From Halobacillus sp. Nhm2S1 (lineage in GTDB: Bacteria > Bacillota > Bacilli > Bacillales > Halobacillaceae): DNA of 64,000 bases. Under the pieces are notes generated by a model that saw only the letters and a program-made list of their open reading frames with translations, made no database searches and was not told the origin of the DNA. Made by a program: the position numbers and the translations under genes. Location: positions 806,001 to 870,000 of the forward strand of contig NZ_JAIEZV010000002.1 of the NCBI RefSeq assembly GCF_019599545.1. Reading direction: 5' to 3'. Positions 43,118-52,982 of the stretch are shown one piece after another; within the stretch, counting starts at the first letter, position 1, and every line of letters begins with the position of its first letter.

Positions 43118-44872
43118 ATGAAGCCGATGCTATTGACAGGGACGATGGAACTCCCTGAAGGGGATGAGTGGGTGTATGAAGTGAAGTATGACGGGTTTAG
43201 AGCTATTCTCGAAGCCCACGGGGAAGGAGTCAGGATCCTGAGCCGGAATGGGAAAGACTTGAGTGACCGCTTTCCTGAGATCGTTCAGGTGGAAATTCCT
43301 AAGGATCTTCTGCCATTCACTCTGGACGGGGAGCTGGTCATTTTGAACACTCCCTACCAAGCGAACTTTGAAGCTTTACAGACAAGAGGAAGAATGAGAA
43401 ATAAAGAAAAAATACGAGTTTCTTCCAAACGAAGACCTGCTACCTTCATGGCTTTTGACAAAATAGAAAAAGGTACCCCCTTGCTAAAAAGAAAAGAAAA
43501 TATGAAAAAGCTTCTCGGAAGTCTTAATCACCCCCAAGTCCGAAATATTGATGTATATGAGAAATTAGAGGAGATCATATCCATCGCTGAGCTGCACGCT
43601 GTTGAGGGAATCATTGCAAAAATGAAAAAGAGCAAATATCAGCCCGGTGAACGCGGAAGACAGTGGCTGAAATGGAAACAATGGAGGACAGTCTCGGGCT
43701 TTTTACAAAAGTACGATGCCGAGAACGGATATTATGATATAGGGTACTATAAGGACGACACCCCTGTCCCCCTCGGGAAGTTTAAACATGGCCTGGAAGA
43801 TGACGAGCGTGAGACGCTCGAGACATTTTTCAAAGAACACGGAAAAAAGAAAAAAGAGGCATGGCATTTAACGCCTGGAACGTGTGTAGATGTACATTGC
43901 CTGAGTGCTGAGGAAGGAGAGCTTCGTGAACCTCTCTTTCATCAGTTCCGATTTGATCTTGTTCCTGAAGATTGCACAGAATCTAAGAAACAATGGGATC
44001 TTTCCCTGTTTCCTGACACCTTCGAACCAACCAATATCGATAAACCATTATGGAAAGGTATTTCTAAACAGGATTTTCTCGTTTACATCCGTCAGTTAGC
44101 TCCTCACATGCTCCCGTTTCTACAGGAAAAGAAGTTAACGTTGATCCGTTATCCTGATGGCATCTACGAAGAGTCTTTCTATCAAAAACACATCCCTGAC
44201 CATGCCCCCGACTTTCTGAAAATGTGGATGGAGGATGGGGAGCCGTTCATCATTTGTGATCAGCTGCTCTCTCTACTTTGGCTAGCAAACCAGGGGGCAT
44301 TGGAATACCATGTCCCCTTTGAGAAAGCCGGTGGTCAAAAACCTGATGAAATTGTCTTGGATTTAGATCCTAAAGATCGAAGCCATTTCAATAAGGCCAT
44401 TACGGCTGCTCGATTATTGAAGCACCTCCTTGATGAACTTGAAGTCAAAAGCTTTGTCAAAACATCCGGAAATAAAGGCATGCAGATTCACATCCCTATC
44501 CGCGAGGGGGATTTAAGCTATGAGGAGACAAGGAAAATCACAGAAACGTTGGCTACACTCCTTGTTAATGAAGAACCTGACCTCTTTACGATTGAACGAC
44601 TGAAGAAAAAGCGTGGGGATCGATTGTATATTGACTACGTCCAACATGCAGAGGGCAAAACGATTATTGCCCCGTATTCGACCAGAGCGACCGAAAACGC
44701 AACCGTCGCGACGCCGCTTCATTGGGAAGAAGTGACAGAAGATTTGCGGCCGGAATCATATACGATTCATACTGTACCCGGCCGTATCGCTGAACTGGGG
44801 TGCCCTTTTTCTATGTATGAAAAGGCTAGAGACAAGCAGCCCATCCAAAAGTTGAAACAATTGCTTCAATAA
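43118..44872 (+). CDS. ligD: ATP-dependent DNA ligase/polymerase LigD
   Basis: End-joining ligase. 584 residues from ATG 43118, chosen for AAGGAG upstream and because ligase sequence starts at once. N-terminal ligase domain with adenylated K23 in EVKYDGFRA, LDGELVIL and AVEGIIAKMKKSKY; C-terminal polymerase domain with IVLDLDPKD, TSGNKGMQIHIPI and YIDYVQHAEGKTIIAPYS. Ligase-then-polymerase order and absence of the 3'-phosphoesterase domain match Bacillus LigD (YkoU). Confidence 0.95.
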   Translation: MKPMLLTGTMELPEGDEWVYEVKYDGFRAILEAHGEGVRILSRNGKDLSDRFPEIVQVEIPKDLLPFTLDGELVILNTPYQANFEALQTRGRMRNKEKIRVSSKRRPATFMAFDKIEKGTPLLKRKENMKKLLGSLNHPQVRNIDVYEKLEEIISIAELHAVEGIIAKMKKSKYQPGERGRQWLKWKQWRTVSGFLQKYDAENGYYDIGYYKDDTPVPLGKFKHGLEDDERETLETFFKEHGKKKKEAWHLTPGTCVDVHCLSAEEGELREPLFHQFRFDLVPEDCTESKKQWDLSLFPDTFEPTNIDKPLWKGISKQDFLVYIRQLAPHMLPFLQEKKLTLIRYPDGIYEESFYQKHIPDHAPDFLKMWMEDGEPFIICDQLLSLLWLANQGALEYHVPFEKAGGQKPDEIVLDLDPKDRSHFNKAITAARLLKHLLDELEVKSFVKTSGNKGMQIHIPIREGDLSYEETRKITETLATLLVNEEPDLFTIERLKKKRGDRLYIDYVQHAEGKTIIAPYSTRATENATVATPLHWEEVTEDLRPESYTIHTVPGRIAELGCPFSMYEKARDKQPIQKLKQLLQ

Positions 44873-44925
44873 CTTGTCGAATATTGCCCGGGAAATATAG
44901 CGCCACTTCTCTGAAAAAATGTTCA

Positions 44926-44961
44926 TAAAAAGGCTGCCGGTCGTCACCGGCAGCCTTTTTA
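44926..44961. terminator. Bidirectional terminator between ligD and acyl-CoA synthetase genes
   Basis: AAAAAGGCTGCCGG / CCGGCAGCCTTTTT perfect stem, six-base loop. Confidence 0.92.
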
Positions 44962-44968
44962 TCTGTTC

Positions 44969-46525
44969 TTATTCTGATAAGGTTTTACTTCGTTCCCGCA
45001 GTTTGAACTTTTGCAGTTTCCCGCTCGCGTTTCGTGGAAGTTCATCTACAAATTCATAACGTCTCGGCCGTTTGTACCGGGCCAGTCGATTTCCTGAAGT
45101 ACAAAACTCATCCAGTTCTTGTTCAGTAACGCCGCTTTCCTTTTTGACGATATAGGCGACCACCCTTTCTCCCCACAGATCATCCGGCTCTCCCACGACG
45201 GCTGCGTCCATGACTGCAGGGTGCTCGTACAAGGCATCTTCGACTTCTCTTGAATAGATGTTTTCACCGCCTGAAATGATCATGTCCTTCACACGATCAC
45301 TAACCCAGAGGTATCCATCTTCGTCAAAGGACCCGATGTCACCCGTATGGTACCAACCTTTGTACATAGCTTCTTCTGTCGCTTCCGGCCTGTTGTAATA
45401 CCCCTTCATCATGCTCGGCCCTCGTACGATAATTTCCCCGAGTTCGTGCGGTTTACAAATCTCTTCAGGCTCTGCGGGTCCGTGCTCATTCGTCCTCACC
45501 ACTCGGACTTCATGGTTTAGCAACGCCCTTCCTGCCGACCCTGCTTTCGTGACTTGTTCTTCCTCGGTCAGTGCGGTGATTGCAGGTCCCATTTCCGTCA
45601 TACCATAGGCCTGTAAGAGCTGAACACCTAAGGCATCATGCAGCTTCATCGTCAAAGCAGGGGCCATTGGTGCTCCTCCGTAAAGACCTTGTCTCAATGT
45701 CTGGAAATCCTCTTTGGCGAATTCCTCTTGCAGCATCATGTTCCACATCGTCGGAGCTGCGAAGAAGGACGTAATCTGCTCCTCCCTGACTGTGCCAATG
45801 ACTTCCGGGGCATCGAAATGGTGCAGCAGAACATTCGTCGCTCCAATCATCACTCTCGGGAAGAACGCACAATGAAGCTCTGCACAATGGAAAATCGGGG
45901 CGACAGTCAGTCCACGGTCATTTTCCGTCAGTCTCAAACATGCGGTCATGATGAGCGCTTGATCGACCATATCTCGATGCGTATGGATGACTCCTTTCGG
46001 AAGTCCGGTTGTTCCTGATGTGTACATGATGGCATAAGGATCGTTCTCGTCCAGTTCACACACAGGTCGTTCGGTCGTTACTCCATCCGTTCGTTCATAA
46101 TAGTTCATGGCATAAGGCAGGTTTTCTTCGTCGATGGACCAAAACTCAATACTTGTCATCTCTTTCGCTACCGGAGCAATTTGAGCTGCCGTCGCTTTTT
46201 CAAACACGACCACCTTCGGATCGGCATCTTTCAAAATGAACTCGATTTCTTTTTCCATGAGACGGAAGTTCACCGGATTGAATACCGCTCCAATCTTCAT
46301 GCAGGCGAACAGCACCGTTGCATATTCAGCCGTGTTAAAAAGCACCGTTGATACTTTATCCCCTTTTTCCACCCCTGAAGCCTTCAGCGCATTCGCTGTG
46401 CGATTCACTTCCTGGTCCCACTCTCCGTATGTCCAGCGTGTTCCAAGCCGCAGGTCCACCAATCCTTCTTTATCCGCATACTTCGCTACCGTTTGCTCAA
46501 ACATACTCCTAAGTGTTGGTCCCAT
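44969..46525 (-). CDS. Fatty-acyl-CoA synthetase (AMP-forming)
   Basis: Activates a carboxylic acid to its CoA thioester. 518 residues. Adenylation motifs YTSGTTGLPKGV, YGMTEMGPAI, GWYHTGDIGSFDEDGYLWVSDRVKDMIISGGENIYSREVE and the terminal PRNASGKLQKFKLR with the catalytic Lys. Downstream of acyl-CoA dehydrogenase, thiolase and SDR genes, with a 174-base gap, so part of a fatty-acid degradation set; chain length cannot be read. Confidence 0.92.
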   Translation of the reverse strand: MGPTLRSMFEQTVAKYADKEGLVDLRLGTRWTYGEWDQEVNRTANALKASGVEKGDKVSTVLFNTAEYATVLFACMKIGAVFNPVNFRLMEKEIEFILKDADPKVVVFEKATAAQIAPVAKEMTSIEFWSIDEENLPYAMNYYERTDGVTTERPVCELDENDPYAIMYTSGTTGLPKGVIHTHRDMVDQALIMTACLRLTENDRGLTVAPIFHCAELHCAFFPRVMIGATNVLLHHFDAPEVIGTVREEQITSFFAAPTMWNMMLQEEFAKEDFQTLRQGLYGGAPMAPALTMKLHDALGVQLLQAYGMTEMGPAITALTEEEQVTKAGSAGRALLNHEVRVVRTNEHGPAEPEEICKPHELGEIIVRGPSMMKGYYNRPEATEEAMYKGWYHTGDIGSFDEDGYLWVSDRVKDMIISGGENIYSREVEDALYEHPAVMDAAVVGEPDDLWGERVVAYIVKKESGVTEQELDEFCTSGNRLARYKRPRRYEFVDELPRNASGKLQKFKLRERSKTLSE

Positions 46526-46699
46526 TTCTCATCGACTCCTTTGGTTTTTTATTAAAATCCCCATTAGCCAACGTGCTCGATCCACCGAGAGCTTACTGAA
46601 CAATCAAATACTGGAGTACTTCAGACAGGTTTTTCTTTGTAAAATAAGGCGTACTTTCCTTACCTTCTAAGTAAAGGGCTCATACCAGCACGGGTACAT

Positions 46700-47467
46700 T
46701 CACTTGGGTTGTAATCGTATCGCTCCGTCTAGGCGGATCACCTCCCCGTTAAGCATTGGATTATCTAAAATGCTTAAAGCTAACTTCGCATACTCATAAG
46801 GCTTTCCTAACCGTGACGGAAATGGTGTAGCTTTACCCAGGGCATCCCGTGCTTCTTCAGGGAGCTGTTCAAACATCGGCGTTTCAAACAGCCCTGGTGC
46901 AATAGCCATCACCCGGATACCATGGCGGGCGAGCTCCCTCGAGATCGGCATCGTCATCGCGGCTACGCCTCCTTTGGAAGCACTGTATGCCGCTTGCCCG
47001 ATCTGCCCTTCATAAGCCGCAATCGAAGCTGTGTTGATGATGACGCCTCGCTCTCCAAAATCATTTGGTTCATTTTCCTGCATTTTTTCAGCAGCCAGAC
47101 GGATGACATTGAACGTACCAATCAGGTTCACTTCAATGATTTTAGAAAAAGACTCCAGGCGGTGCGGGCCATTTCTTCCAACCACTTTTTCCCCTGTTAC
47201 GATGCCAGCGCAGTTGATAACGGTGTTTACCTGACCAAACGTTTCGACAGCCGTTTGGAGCATGCGCTCAATTTCATCAGCGGAGGTAACATCCACTTTG
47301 GCAAACAGCACAGAAGAGCCCAATTCTTCTGCAAGTGCCTCTCCTTTGTCTGCGTTTTGGTCTGCAATCACCACTTTTCCACCATTTCTTGCAATTTTCC
47401 TTACCGTCGCTTCTCCGAGGCCTGATGCACCGCCTGTCACAATTGCTACCACATCTTTAACATCCAT
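46700..47467 (-). CDS. Short-chain dehydrogenase, 3-hydroxyacyl-CoA dehydrogenase type II-like
   Basis: 255 residues. NAD-binding AIVTGGASGLGEATVRKI, NCAGIV, catalytic Ser in NTASIAAYEG and YSASKGG (Tyr/Lys), then MAIAPGLFETPMFEQLPEEAR. Resembles HSD10-type enzymes of beta-oxidation. Starts two bases from the thiolase stop, so it likely oxidises 3-hydroxyacyl-CoA for that thiolase. Confidence 0.9.
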   Translation of the reverse strand: MDVKDVVAIVTGGASGLGEATVRKIARNGGKVVIADQNADKGEALAEELGSSVLFAKVDVTSADEIERMLQTAVETFGQVNTVINCAGIVTGEKVVGRNGPHRLESFSKIIEVNLIGTFNVIRLAAEKMQENEPNDFGERGVIINTASIAAYEGQIGQAAYSASKGGVAAMTMPISRELARHGIRVMAIAPGLFETPMFEQLPEEARDALGKATPFPSRLGKPYEYAKLALSILDNPMLNGEVIRLDGAIRLQPK

Positions 47468-47469
47468 CG

Positions 47470-48612
47470 TTATCCCTCCAGCCTTTCAATGACCGTGCCA
47501 TTCGCCATCCCGTGTCCTTCACAGATGGCAAGCAGCCCGTACTTTCCTTCTGTTCTTTCTAATTCATGAACGAGGGTGGTCATAAGCTTTGCTCCGGTGG
47601 CGCCCAACGGGTGTCCAAGCGCAATGGCTCCACCATTCACATTTAGCTTTTCATGTGGCACACCTGTCTCTTTCATCCAAAACATAGGTACAGGGGCAAA
47701 GGCTTCATTCACTTCAAACAAATCGATATCTTCAAGACTCAGTCCAGCTTTTTGTAGAGCTTTATACGTGGCAGGCACCGGACCTGTCAGCATCAGTGTG
47801 GGGTCGGAACCGACGACAGCTCTCGAGACAATACGAAAGCGAGGCTTCAACCCCAGTTCTTCTGCTTTCTTCCGTGACATTAAAAGCACAGCTGCAGCTC
47901 CATCACTAATTTGACTCGCATTTCCTGCGGTGATTTTGCCGTTTTCCTGAAAAACGGTTTTCAGAGTGGCAAGGGTTTCAACAGACGTGCCTGCTCTTGG
48001 ACCTTCATCTGTTTTTATTACATTGGAATCACCTGCGGTCACAGGCATGATTTCTTTTTCAAACCGGCCTTCATCGATCGCCATTAGCGCTCTTCGATGA
48101 CTTTCCGCTGCATAAGCATCCAGCTCTTCTTTACTCAATTGCCACTGGTCTGCAATCCTTTCTGCTGAATGGCCTTGATTAATCATTTCGTATTTTGACG
48201 TCAATCGTTCGTTGAAAGATGTCCCCTGCATGTTTGAGAACATCGGAACTCGTGACATACTTTCCACACCACCAGCAATGACGACCTCCATGTCCCCACA
48301 GGCAATCGCTTGAGAAGCGAAATGGATCGCTTGTTGGCTCGACCCGCACTGCCGATCCAGTGTCACACCAGGGACTTCCAGCGGGAAACCAGCTGTCAGG
48401 GCAGCAATCCTGGCGATATCCCCGGCTTGTTCTCCCACCTGACTCACACACCCTGCGATAACATCTTCTACCTCTATAGGGTCGAGGGAAGCTCGTTCAA
48501 CCAGTTCCTTGAGTACATCTGCGAAGAGAATATCCGGCCTGATATCGCTGAGCCCCCCATTCCTCTTACCTACAGGGGTTCTTACCGCTTCTACGATGAC
48601 AACTTCATTCAT
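47470..48612 (-). CDS. Acetyl-CoA C-acyltransferase (thiolase)
   Basis: Cleaves 3-ketoacyl-CoA in the last beta-oxidation step. 380 residues. Nucleophile Cys in DRQCGSSQQAIHFASQAI, VIAGGVESMSRVPM, NVNGGAIALGHPLGATGAKL with the catalytic His, and CEGHGMANGTVIERL with the second Cys. Twelve bases after the acyl-CoA dehydrogenase gene. Confidence 0.94.
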   Translation of the reverse strand: MNEVVIVEAVRTPVGKRNGGLSDIRPDILFADVLKELVERASLDPIEVEDVIAGCVSQVGEQAGDIARIAALTAGFPLEVPGVTLDRQCGSSQQAIHFASQAIACGDMEVVIAGGVESMSRVPMFSNMQGTSFNERLTSKYEMINQGHSAERIADQWQLSKEELDAYAAESHRRALMAIDEGRFEKEIMPVTAGDSNVIKTDEGPRAGTSVETLATLKTVFQENGKITAGNASQISDGAAAVLLMSRKKAEELGLKPRFRIVSRAVVGSDPTLMLTGPVPATYKALQKAGLSLEDIDLFEVNEAFAPVPMFWMKETGVPHEKLNVNGGAIALGHPLGATGAKLMTTLVHELERTEGKYGLLAICEGHGMANGTVIERLEG

Positions 48613-48624
48613 ATCTTTTTCCTC

Positions 48625-49773
48625 CTATACTAAGCCCATCTTTTTGGCAATAATTGTTTTCATAATTTCATTGGATCCCGCATAAATAGCCGTAACTGGA
48701 GCATCACGGAACCTTCTTGCAATTTCGTACTCTTCCATATATCCATAACCACCGTGAAGGTGCATACATTCCATCGCTACTTTTTTCACAAGGTCGGTTG
48801 TCCACCACTTGGACATCGACACCTCTTTGACAACATCCTCCCCGCCCATATGAGCTTCAATCGTACGGTCCAGAAATGTCCTTCCAATCTCAACTTCCGT
48901 TTGTAGTTCAGCTAGTTTGAACTGAGTATTTTGAAAAGAAGCAATCGACTTCCCAAAAGCTTTACGCTCTTTTACATAAGCAACCGTCAACTCAAGCATC
49001 CGTTCACATGCCGCAATGGCACCGATGCCTACAATCAAGCGCTCCTGTTGAAGCTGGTTCATTAAATAATAGAATCCTTCGCCTTTTTTACCCAGAAGGT
49101 TATCCTTGGAGACGGCTGCCTCTTCAAAGATCAGCTCTGATGTATCCTGGCTGTTTAGACCGATCTTGTCGAGCTTCCTCCCCCGGGAAAAACCAGAAGT
49201 GTCTCTCTCAACGACCATCAGACTGATTCCCTTATACGCTGGAGATGCATGGGGATCCGTTTTACATACCACCACTACCAAATCCGCGTGAATTCCATTT
49301 GTAATGAACGTTTTCTCCCCATTCATAATAAATCCCTGGTCACCTTCTATTGCAGTCGTCCTTATAGATGCTAGGTCCGAGCCTGCTCCCGGTTCTGTCA
49401 TTGCGATCGCTGTAATGCATTCTCCTGTTGTACATTTCGGAAGCCATTTCTGTTTCTGTTCTTCTGTTCCATAAGCATTCAAATACGGAACGACAATGTC
49501 ATTGTGCAAACCGACTCCAATTAAGCCTGTCCCCACTTTTTCCATTTCCTCATTGATGACAACTGAATAGCCGAAGTCTGCTCCAAAACCTCCATATTTC
49601 TCGTCCACCCAAGGGCAAAGGTAACCCTGTTCACCAAGCTTTCTCCAAAACTCACGGGGAACTTCCCCTGCCTTTTCCCATGCGTCATAATTGGGATAAG
49701 CTTCTTTTTCCAAGAACTTTCGTAGTGATTGACGGAGTATTTCATGTTCTTCTGTTATGTATGATGCCTTCAT
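48625..49773 (-). CDS. Acyl-CoA dehydrogenase
   Basis: FAD enzyme introducing the alpha-beta double bond. 382 residues. ITAIAMTEPGAGSDLASIRTTA and GEKTFITNGIHADLVVV; the C-terminal helical domain has KERKAFGKSIASFQNTQFKLAE and LHGGYGYMEEYEIARRFRDAPVTAIYAGSNEIMK with the expected catalytic Glu region. First gene of the operon; a cre site lies upstream. Confidence 0.93.
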   Translation of the reverse strand: MKASYITEEHEILRQSLRKFLEKEAYPNYDAWEKAGEVPREFWRKLGEQGYLCPWVDEKYGGFGADFGYSVVINEEMEKVGTGLIGVGLHNDIVVPYLNAYGTEEQKQKWLPKCTTGECITAIAMTEPGAGSDLASIRTTAIEGDQGFIMNGEKTFITNGIHADLVVVVCKTDPHASPAYKGISLMVVERDTSGFSRGRKLDKIGLNSQDTSELIFEEAAVSKDNLLGKKGEGFYYLMNQLQQERLIVGIGAIAACERMLELTVAYVKERKAFGKSIASFQNTQFKLAELQTEVEIGRTFLDRTIEAHMGGEDVVKEVSMSKWWTTDLVKKVAMECMHLHGGYGYMEEYEIARRFRDAPVTAIYAGSNEIMKTIIAKKMGLV

Positions 49774-50062
49774 AATCTTCCTCCCTGAGCATTCTTCGCT
49801 ATGGGATGTAATTCTCTTTTCATTCCTATCATTCCTGCCTCCAACAGAAAACGCTTACATTTTTATGTATTTAGAAGGATTTCGACACCCTCCCCCTTTG
49901 GCTTCAATCTTTCCAGCTAGAAAAGTGGAGAGTAAGTTAACAAAACTCCTATCGGTGGGCTTATGTTTCACGAGCGACTTACGGGCTTTTAGCGGTAATC
50001 TTTCACACTTTCATCAGGGCCTTTAATGGTCCTATCCGTGTTTACGGGAAAGCGAGTCAATA
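49774..50062 (-). promoter_or_regulatory. Upstream region of beta-oxidation operon with a cre site
   Basis: AGAAAACGCTTACA at 49846-49859 reads TGTAAGCGTTTTCT on the minus strand, 13 of 14 positions of the CcpA cre consensus, about 75-85 bases before the acyl-CoA dehydrogenase start. Suggests glucose repression of fatty-acid degradation. The rest of this gap shows no gene. Confidence 0.6.
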
Positions 50063-50095
50063 CAAAAAACCAGCCTCCGTAAGGCTGGTTTTTTT
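50063..50095 (-). terminator. Terminator of the HAD phosphatase gene
   Basis: AAAAAACCAGCCT / AGGCTGGTTTTTT stem with five-base loop; works on both strands. Confidence 0.9.
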
Positions 50096-50099
50096 GGGG

Positions 50100-50840
50100 T
50101 TAGTCTATTACTTTTTCAATGGCAAAAGCGACGCCGTCTTCTTTGTTAGACGCCGTTACAAAGTCTGCTTCTTTCTTCACCGGCTCCTGGGCATTGCCCA
50201 TCGCCACGCCGAAGCCTGCTTCACGAATCATCGCAATATCATTCATGCTGTCACCAACGGCCATCACTTGATCCATTTCTAAATCCAGCCACTGGCAAAC
50301 TTTCATAAGTGCTGCTGCTTTATTTACACCTGCAGGATTGATTTCAATGTTTGTAGGACTGGAGTTAGTAACTTCAAGGTCTTCATTCGCATTGACTTCT
50401 TCGAGAATAACTTGTCTTACTTCGTCATCTTGTATATCGAAACCGAATTTCAACCAATCGTAGTCTACAATCTCTTGGTCGAATGGGTTTTGGCTGTTGT
50501 ACAATCCTTGCACGGTTGAGGACCAAAAATAGAGACCATGCTCTTTTTTCAATTCCCATAGACGCTCCACATGTTTATGTTCCAGCCGATTTTGTTCGAC
50601 GAGATTATATTCATGATCATAAATCTCTCCGCCATTGATCGTCACAATATAGGAAGAGCGGCCGAGAGCTTCACTAATATTTCGGCATCGCGATAAAGAT
50701 CTTCCTGTACTTAATACAACGTGGATGCCTTTTTCCTTGGCTTTTTTTATAGCTGCTTTATTGGCCTCGGATACTTCTCCTTCATGATTGACGGTGGTAC
50801 CATCTAAGTCTAGCGCAATCAATTTGATGTCTTTTGTCAT
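50100..50840 (-). CDS. Cof-type HAD-IIB sugar-phosphatase-like hydrolase
   Basis: About 246 residues from ATG 50840 (a GTG three codons earlier is possible). HAD motif I IALDLDGTTVN, motif II VLSTGRSL, motif III Lys (NKAAALMKV), motif IV AVGDSMNDIAMIREAG and GVAMGNAQEPVKKEADFVT. C2B cap as in Cof/YitU proteins, which dephosphorylate sugar phosphates, FMN or related compounds; substrate unknown. Separate transcript from the methionine operon, as about 90 bases intervene. Confidence 0.88.
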   Translation of the reverse strand: MTKDIKLIALDLDGTTVNHEGEVSEANKAAIKKAKEKGIHVVLSTGRSLSRCRNISEALGRSSYIVTINGGEIYDHEYNLVEQNRLEHKHVERLWELKKEHGLYFWSSTVQGLYNSQNPFDQEIVDYDWLKFGFDIQDDEVRQVILEEVNANEDLEVTNSSPTNIEINPAGVNKAAALMKVCQWLDLEMDQVMAVGDSMNDIAMIREAGFGVAMGNAQEPVKKEADFVTASNKEDGVAFAIEKVID

Positions 50841-50933
50841 GTGATTCACGTCCTCTCTCTAATGTAACCATTTTAATATAAGCAACTTCCATACACAATT
50901 CATAAGCCAGACCTTTGTAGGCCTGGCTTATGG

Positions 50934-52121
50934 TTAAAGTCTTTCATATTCTTCTCGGATATTTTTTAATAAGTGTGCATCTGTCAATAACTCCAGCCCG
51001 GTTTGGGCAAGGGCGGTCGCTCCTTTGATGAGAGCATCATCCCCTTGTTCGGATTTGGCCGCTTCCCGGAATTCATCCGTGTGGGCGACCAGACTCTCCG
51101 GACCAATTTTAATATAAGGGTGGATGGTCGGGATGACTTGACTGATGTTGCCCGCATCCGTTGATCCGAGACCCTTCCTATCCTCATAAAAATGGTGTCC
51201 CAGTGCTGTAATTTTTTGTTGGAAGACTTGGTCGAAAAGCGGAGTCACTTTGAAGTTGTCGACCCCATTCTGGATGCGGGTCATCTTATAAGCAGCTCCT
51301 GTCATTTCTGCTGCACCCTTCGCTATATTCTCCGCTTTTTTCGTAACCTCATCACAGGTCTCTCTTGTAGCAGCTCGTAAGTAAAACCTCGCCCTCGCGT
51401 AGTCAGGAACAATATTCGGTGCATCGCCTCCATCTAAAATCACGCCATGGATGCGGACATCGTCCGTCACATGTTGTCTTAGCGCGTTCAATCCGTTATA
51501 AAGCTGAATGACAGCATCGAGGGCGTTTATTCCATCCTCGGGATTACTGGCCGCATGAGCAGTTTTTCCAAAGAATTCGAAATCCACAGGATCGACAGCA
51601 AGTGTTGGAGCAGAACCTGTCGTTCGACCTAAAGGATGGACCATCATGCATGCATCCAACTCCTGCACAAGACCGTGTCTGACAAACGTACCTTTCGCAC
51701 TACCGTTTGGTCCCCCTTCTTCCGCTGGTGTGCCGAGTACGATGACTTCTCCTCCTGTTTGAGGGAGGACCTCGCTTAGGGCAATGGCTGCAGCTACAGA
51801 GGCCGTACCAATGATGTTATGTCCGCAAGCATGGCCGATCACTGGAAGAGCATCATACTCGGCAAGGTATCCAATTTTCGCTCCAGGTTTTCCAGAGGAT
51901 TTTCGTGCTTTAAAAGCCGTCGAATGTTCAGGGATTTCCCTATCCACATCAAATCCTGCCGTTTCTAAAAGGGAAATAAGTTGCTGGGACGCGTAATATT
52001 CCTCATTCCCTACTTCTGGGTTTGCGTGGATAAGGTGACTCGTTTCTATATACTTCTGCTGCTGTTTCTTCAAATTTTCCAAAAGAATATCCTCTAAGGA
52101 CTGGTCCAGCTCAATGCTCAT
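50934..52121 (-). CDS. M20-family amidohydrolase in the methionine uptake operon (AbgB/Acy1L2-like)
   Basis: 395 residues. Metal-site motifs YLAEYDALPVIGHACGHNIIGTASVAAA and GTPAEEGGPNGSAKGTF, dimerisation domain with FFGKTAHAASNPEDGINALDA, and late GLGSTDAGNISQVIPTIHPYIKIG. Closest to aminobenzoyl-glutamate hydrolase-like members. It follows metQ by 12 bases, behind the SAM riboswitch, so it may release methionine or an analogue from an N-acyl or peptide form imported by MetNPQ (inference). Confidence 0.82.
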   Translation of the reverse strand: MSIELDQSLEDILLENLKKQQQKYIETSHLIHANPEVGNEEYYASQQLISLLETAGFDVDREIPEHSTAFKARKSSGKPGAKIGYLAEYDALPVIGHACGHNIIGTASVAAAIALSEVLPQTGGEVIVLGTPAEEGGPNGSAKGTFVRHGLVQELDACMMVHPLGRTTGSAPTLAVDPVDFEFFGKTAHAASNPEDGINALDAVIQLYNGLNALRQHVTDDVRIHGVILDGGDAPNIVPDYARARFYLRAATRETCDEVTKKAENIAKGAAEMTGAAYKMTRIQNGVDNFKVTPLFDQVFQQKITALGHHFYEDRKGLGSTDAGNISQVIPTIHPYIKIGPESLVAHTDEFREAAKSEQGDDALIKGATALAQTGLELLTDAHLLKNIREEYERL

Positions 52122-52133
52122 ACGAACGCTCCT

Positions 52134-52970
52134 TTACCAACCAATGTCTTCTAACGGAACAAATGTCGGAATTAGGGACTGGTTATAAACCTCTTCAATA
52201 TGTTGGGCTACATCTTCCTGCTGATAGATCTCCACAATCTTTTGATAGGTTTCATTGTCCGTTTCGTCTGCACGAGCCGCAATGATGTTGATATAAGGCT
52301 GCGCCGTCTCATCTTCAATCGCAATTGCATCTTCGACAGGAACAAAGCCTGCTTCAACAGCGACTCCATTGTTGATAATTGATGCAGCTACATCCGGAAG
52401 GACACGAGGTGTCTGTGCTGCCACAATCGGCTCGAATTCTAGATTTTTAGGATTTTCCTCAATTTTGCTCAAATCTCCATTGCCATCAAAATCATCAGGC
52501 AATCCAATTAACCCAGATTCTTCAAGGAGCAGCAATGCACGGCCCATGTTAGTCGCTTCTTTTGGTAGTGCGATGGAGCTTCCTTCAGGGATTTCACTGA
52601 CATCTTCGTACTTATCAGAGTAGATCCCCATTGGGGCAATTAAGGTCGTCCCAATAGGTGCGAGGTCCAGGTTGTGTTCCTTAATGAAAGAATCAAAATA
52701 AGAAACGGTTTGGAAAGCGTTCAGATCGATGTCTCCATCCGCAAGGGCCATATTCGGCCTTACATAATCCGCAAATTCAACAAGCTCAATCTCAATATTC
52801 TCTTTTTCGGCTTTTTCTTTGATCTTCTCCCAAATGGGGACACCGGAACCATTCAATCCGACTTTAACTTTCTTGGTTTCTTCAGAAGCCGCTCCGCTTT
52901 CATTTGAGCAGCCGCTAAGGACTAACCCTACGGTCAATAAAATACTTAGTGTAATCATCCATTTTTTCAT
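52134..52970 (-). CDS. metQ: Methionine ABC transporter substrate-binding lipoprotein
   Basis: 278 residues, lipobox LSGC (C21). NlpA/MetQ fold: VKVGLNGSGVPIWEKIKEKAEKE, ELVEFADYVRPNMALADGDIDLNAFQ, APMGIYSDKYEDVSEIPEGS, NNGVAVEAGF. Captures methionine (D or L) outside the cell for MetP/MetN. Confidence 0.93.
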   Translation of the reverse strand: MKKWMITLSILLTVGLVLSGCSNESGAASEETKKVKVGLNGSGVPIWEKIKEKAEKENIEIELVEFADYVRPNMALADGDIDLNAFQTVSYFDSFIKEHNLDLAPIGTTLIAPMGIYSDKYEDVSEIPEGSSIALPKEATNMGRALLLLEESGLIGLPDDFDGNGDLSKIEENPKNLEFEPIVAAQTPRVLPDVAASIINNGVAVEAGFVPVEDAIAIEDETAQPYINIIAARADETDNETYQKIVEIYQQEDVAQHIEEVYNQSLIPTFVPLEDIGW

Positions 52971-52982
52971 GTAAAAATCCTC

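Noticed and set aside
46526-46699. Hidden gene between the SDR and acyl-CoA synthetase genes
   Set aside because: No ORF with a start and ribosome site was found in this short gap.
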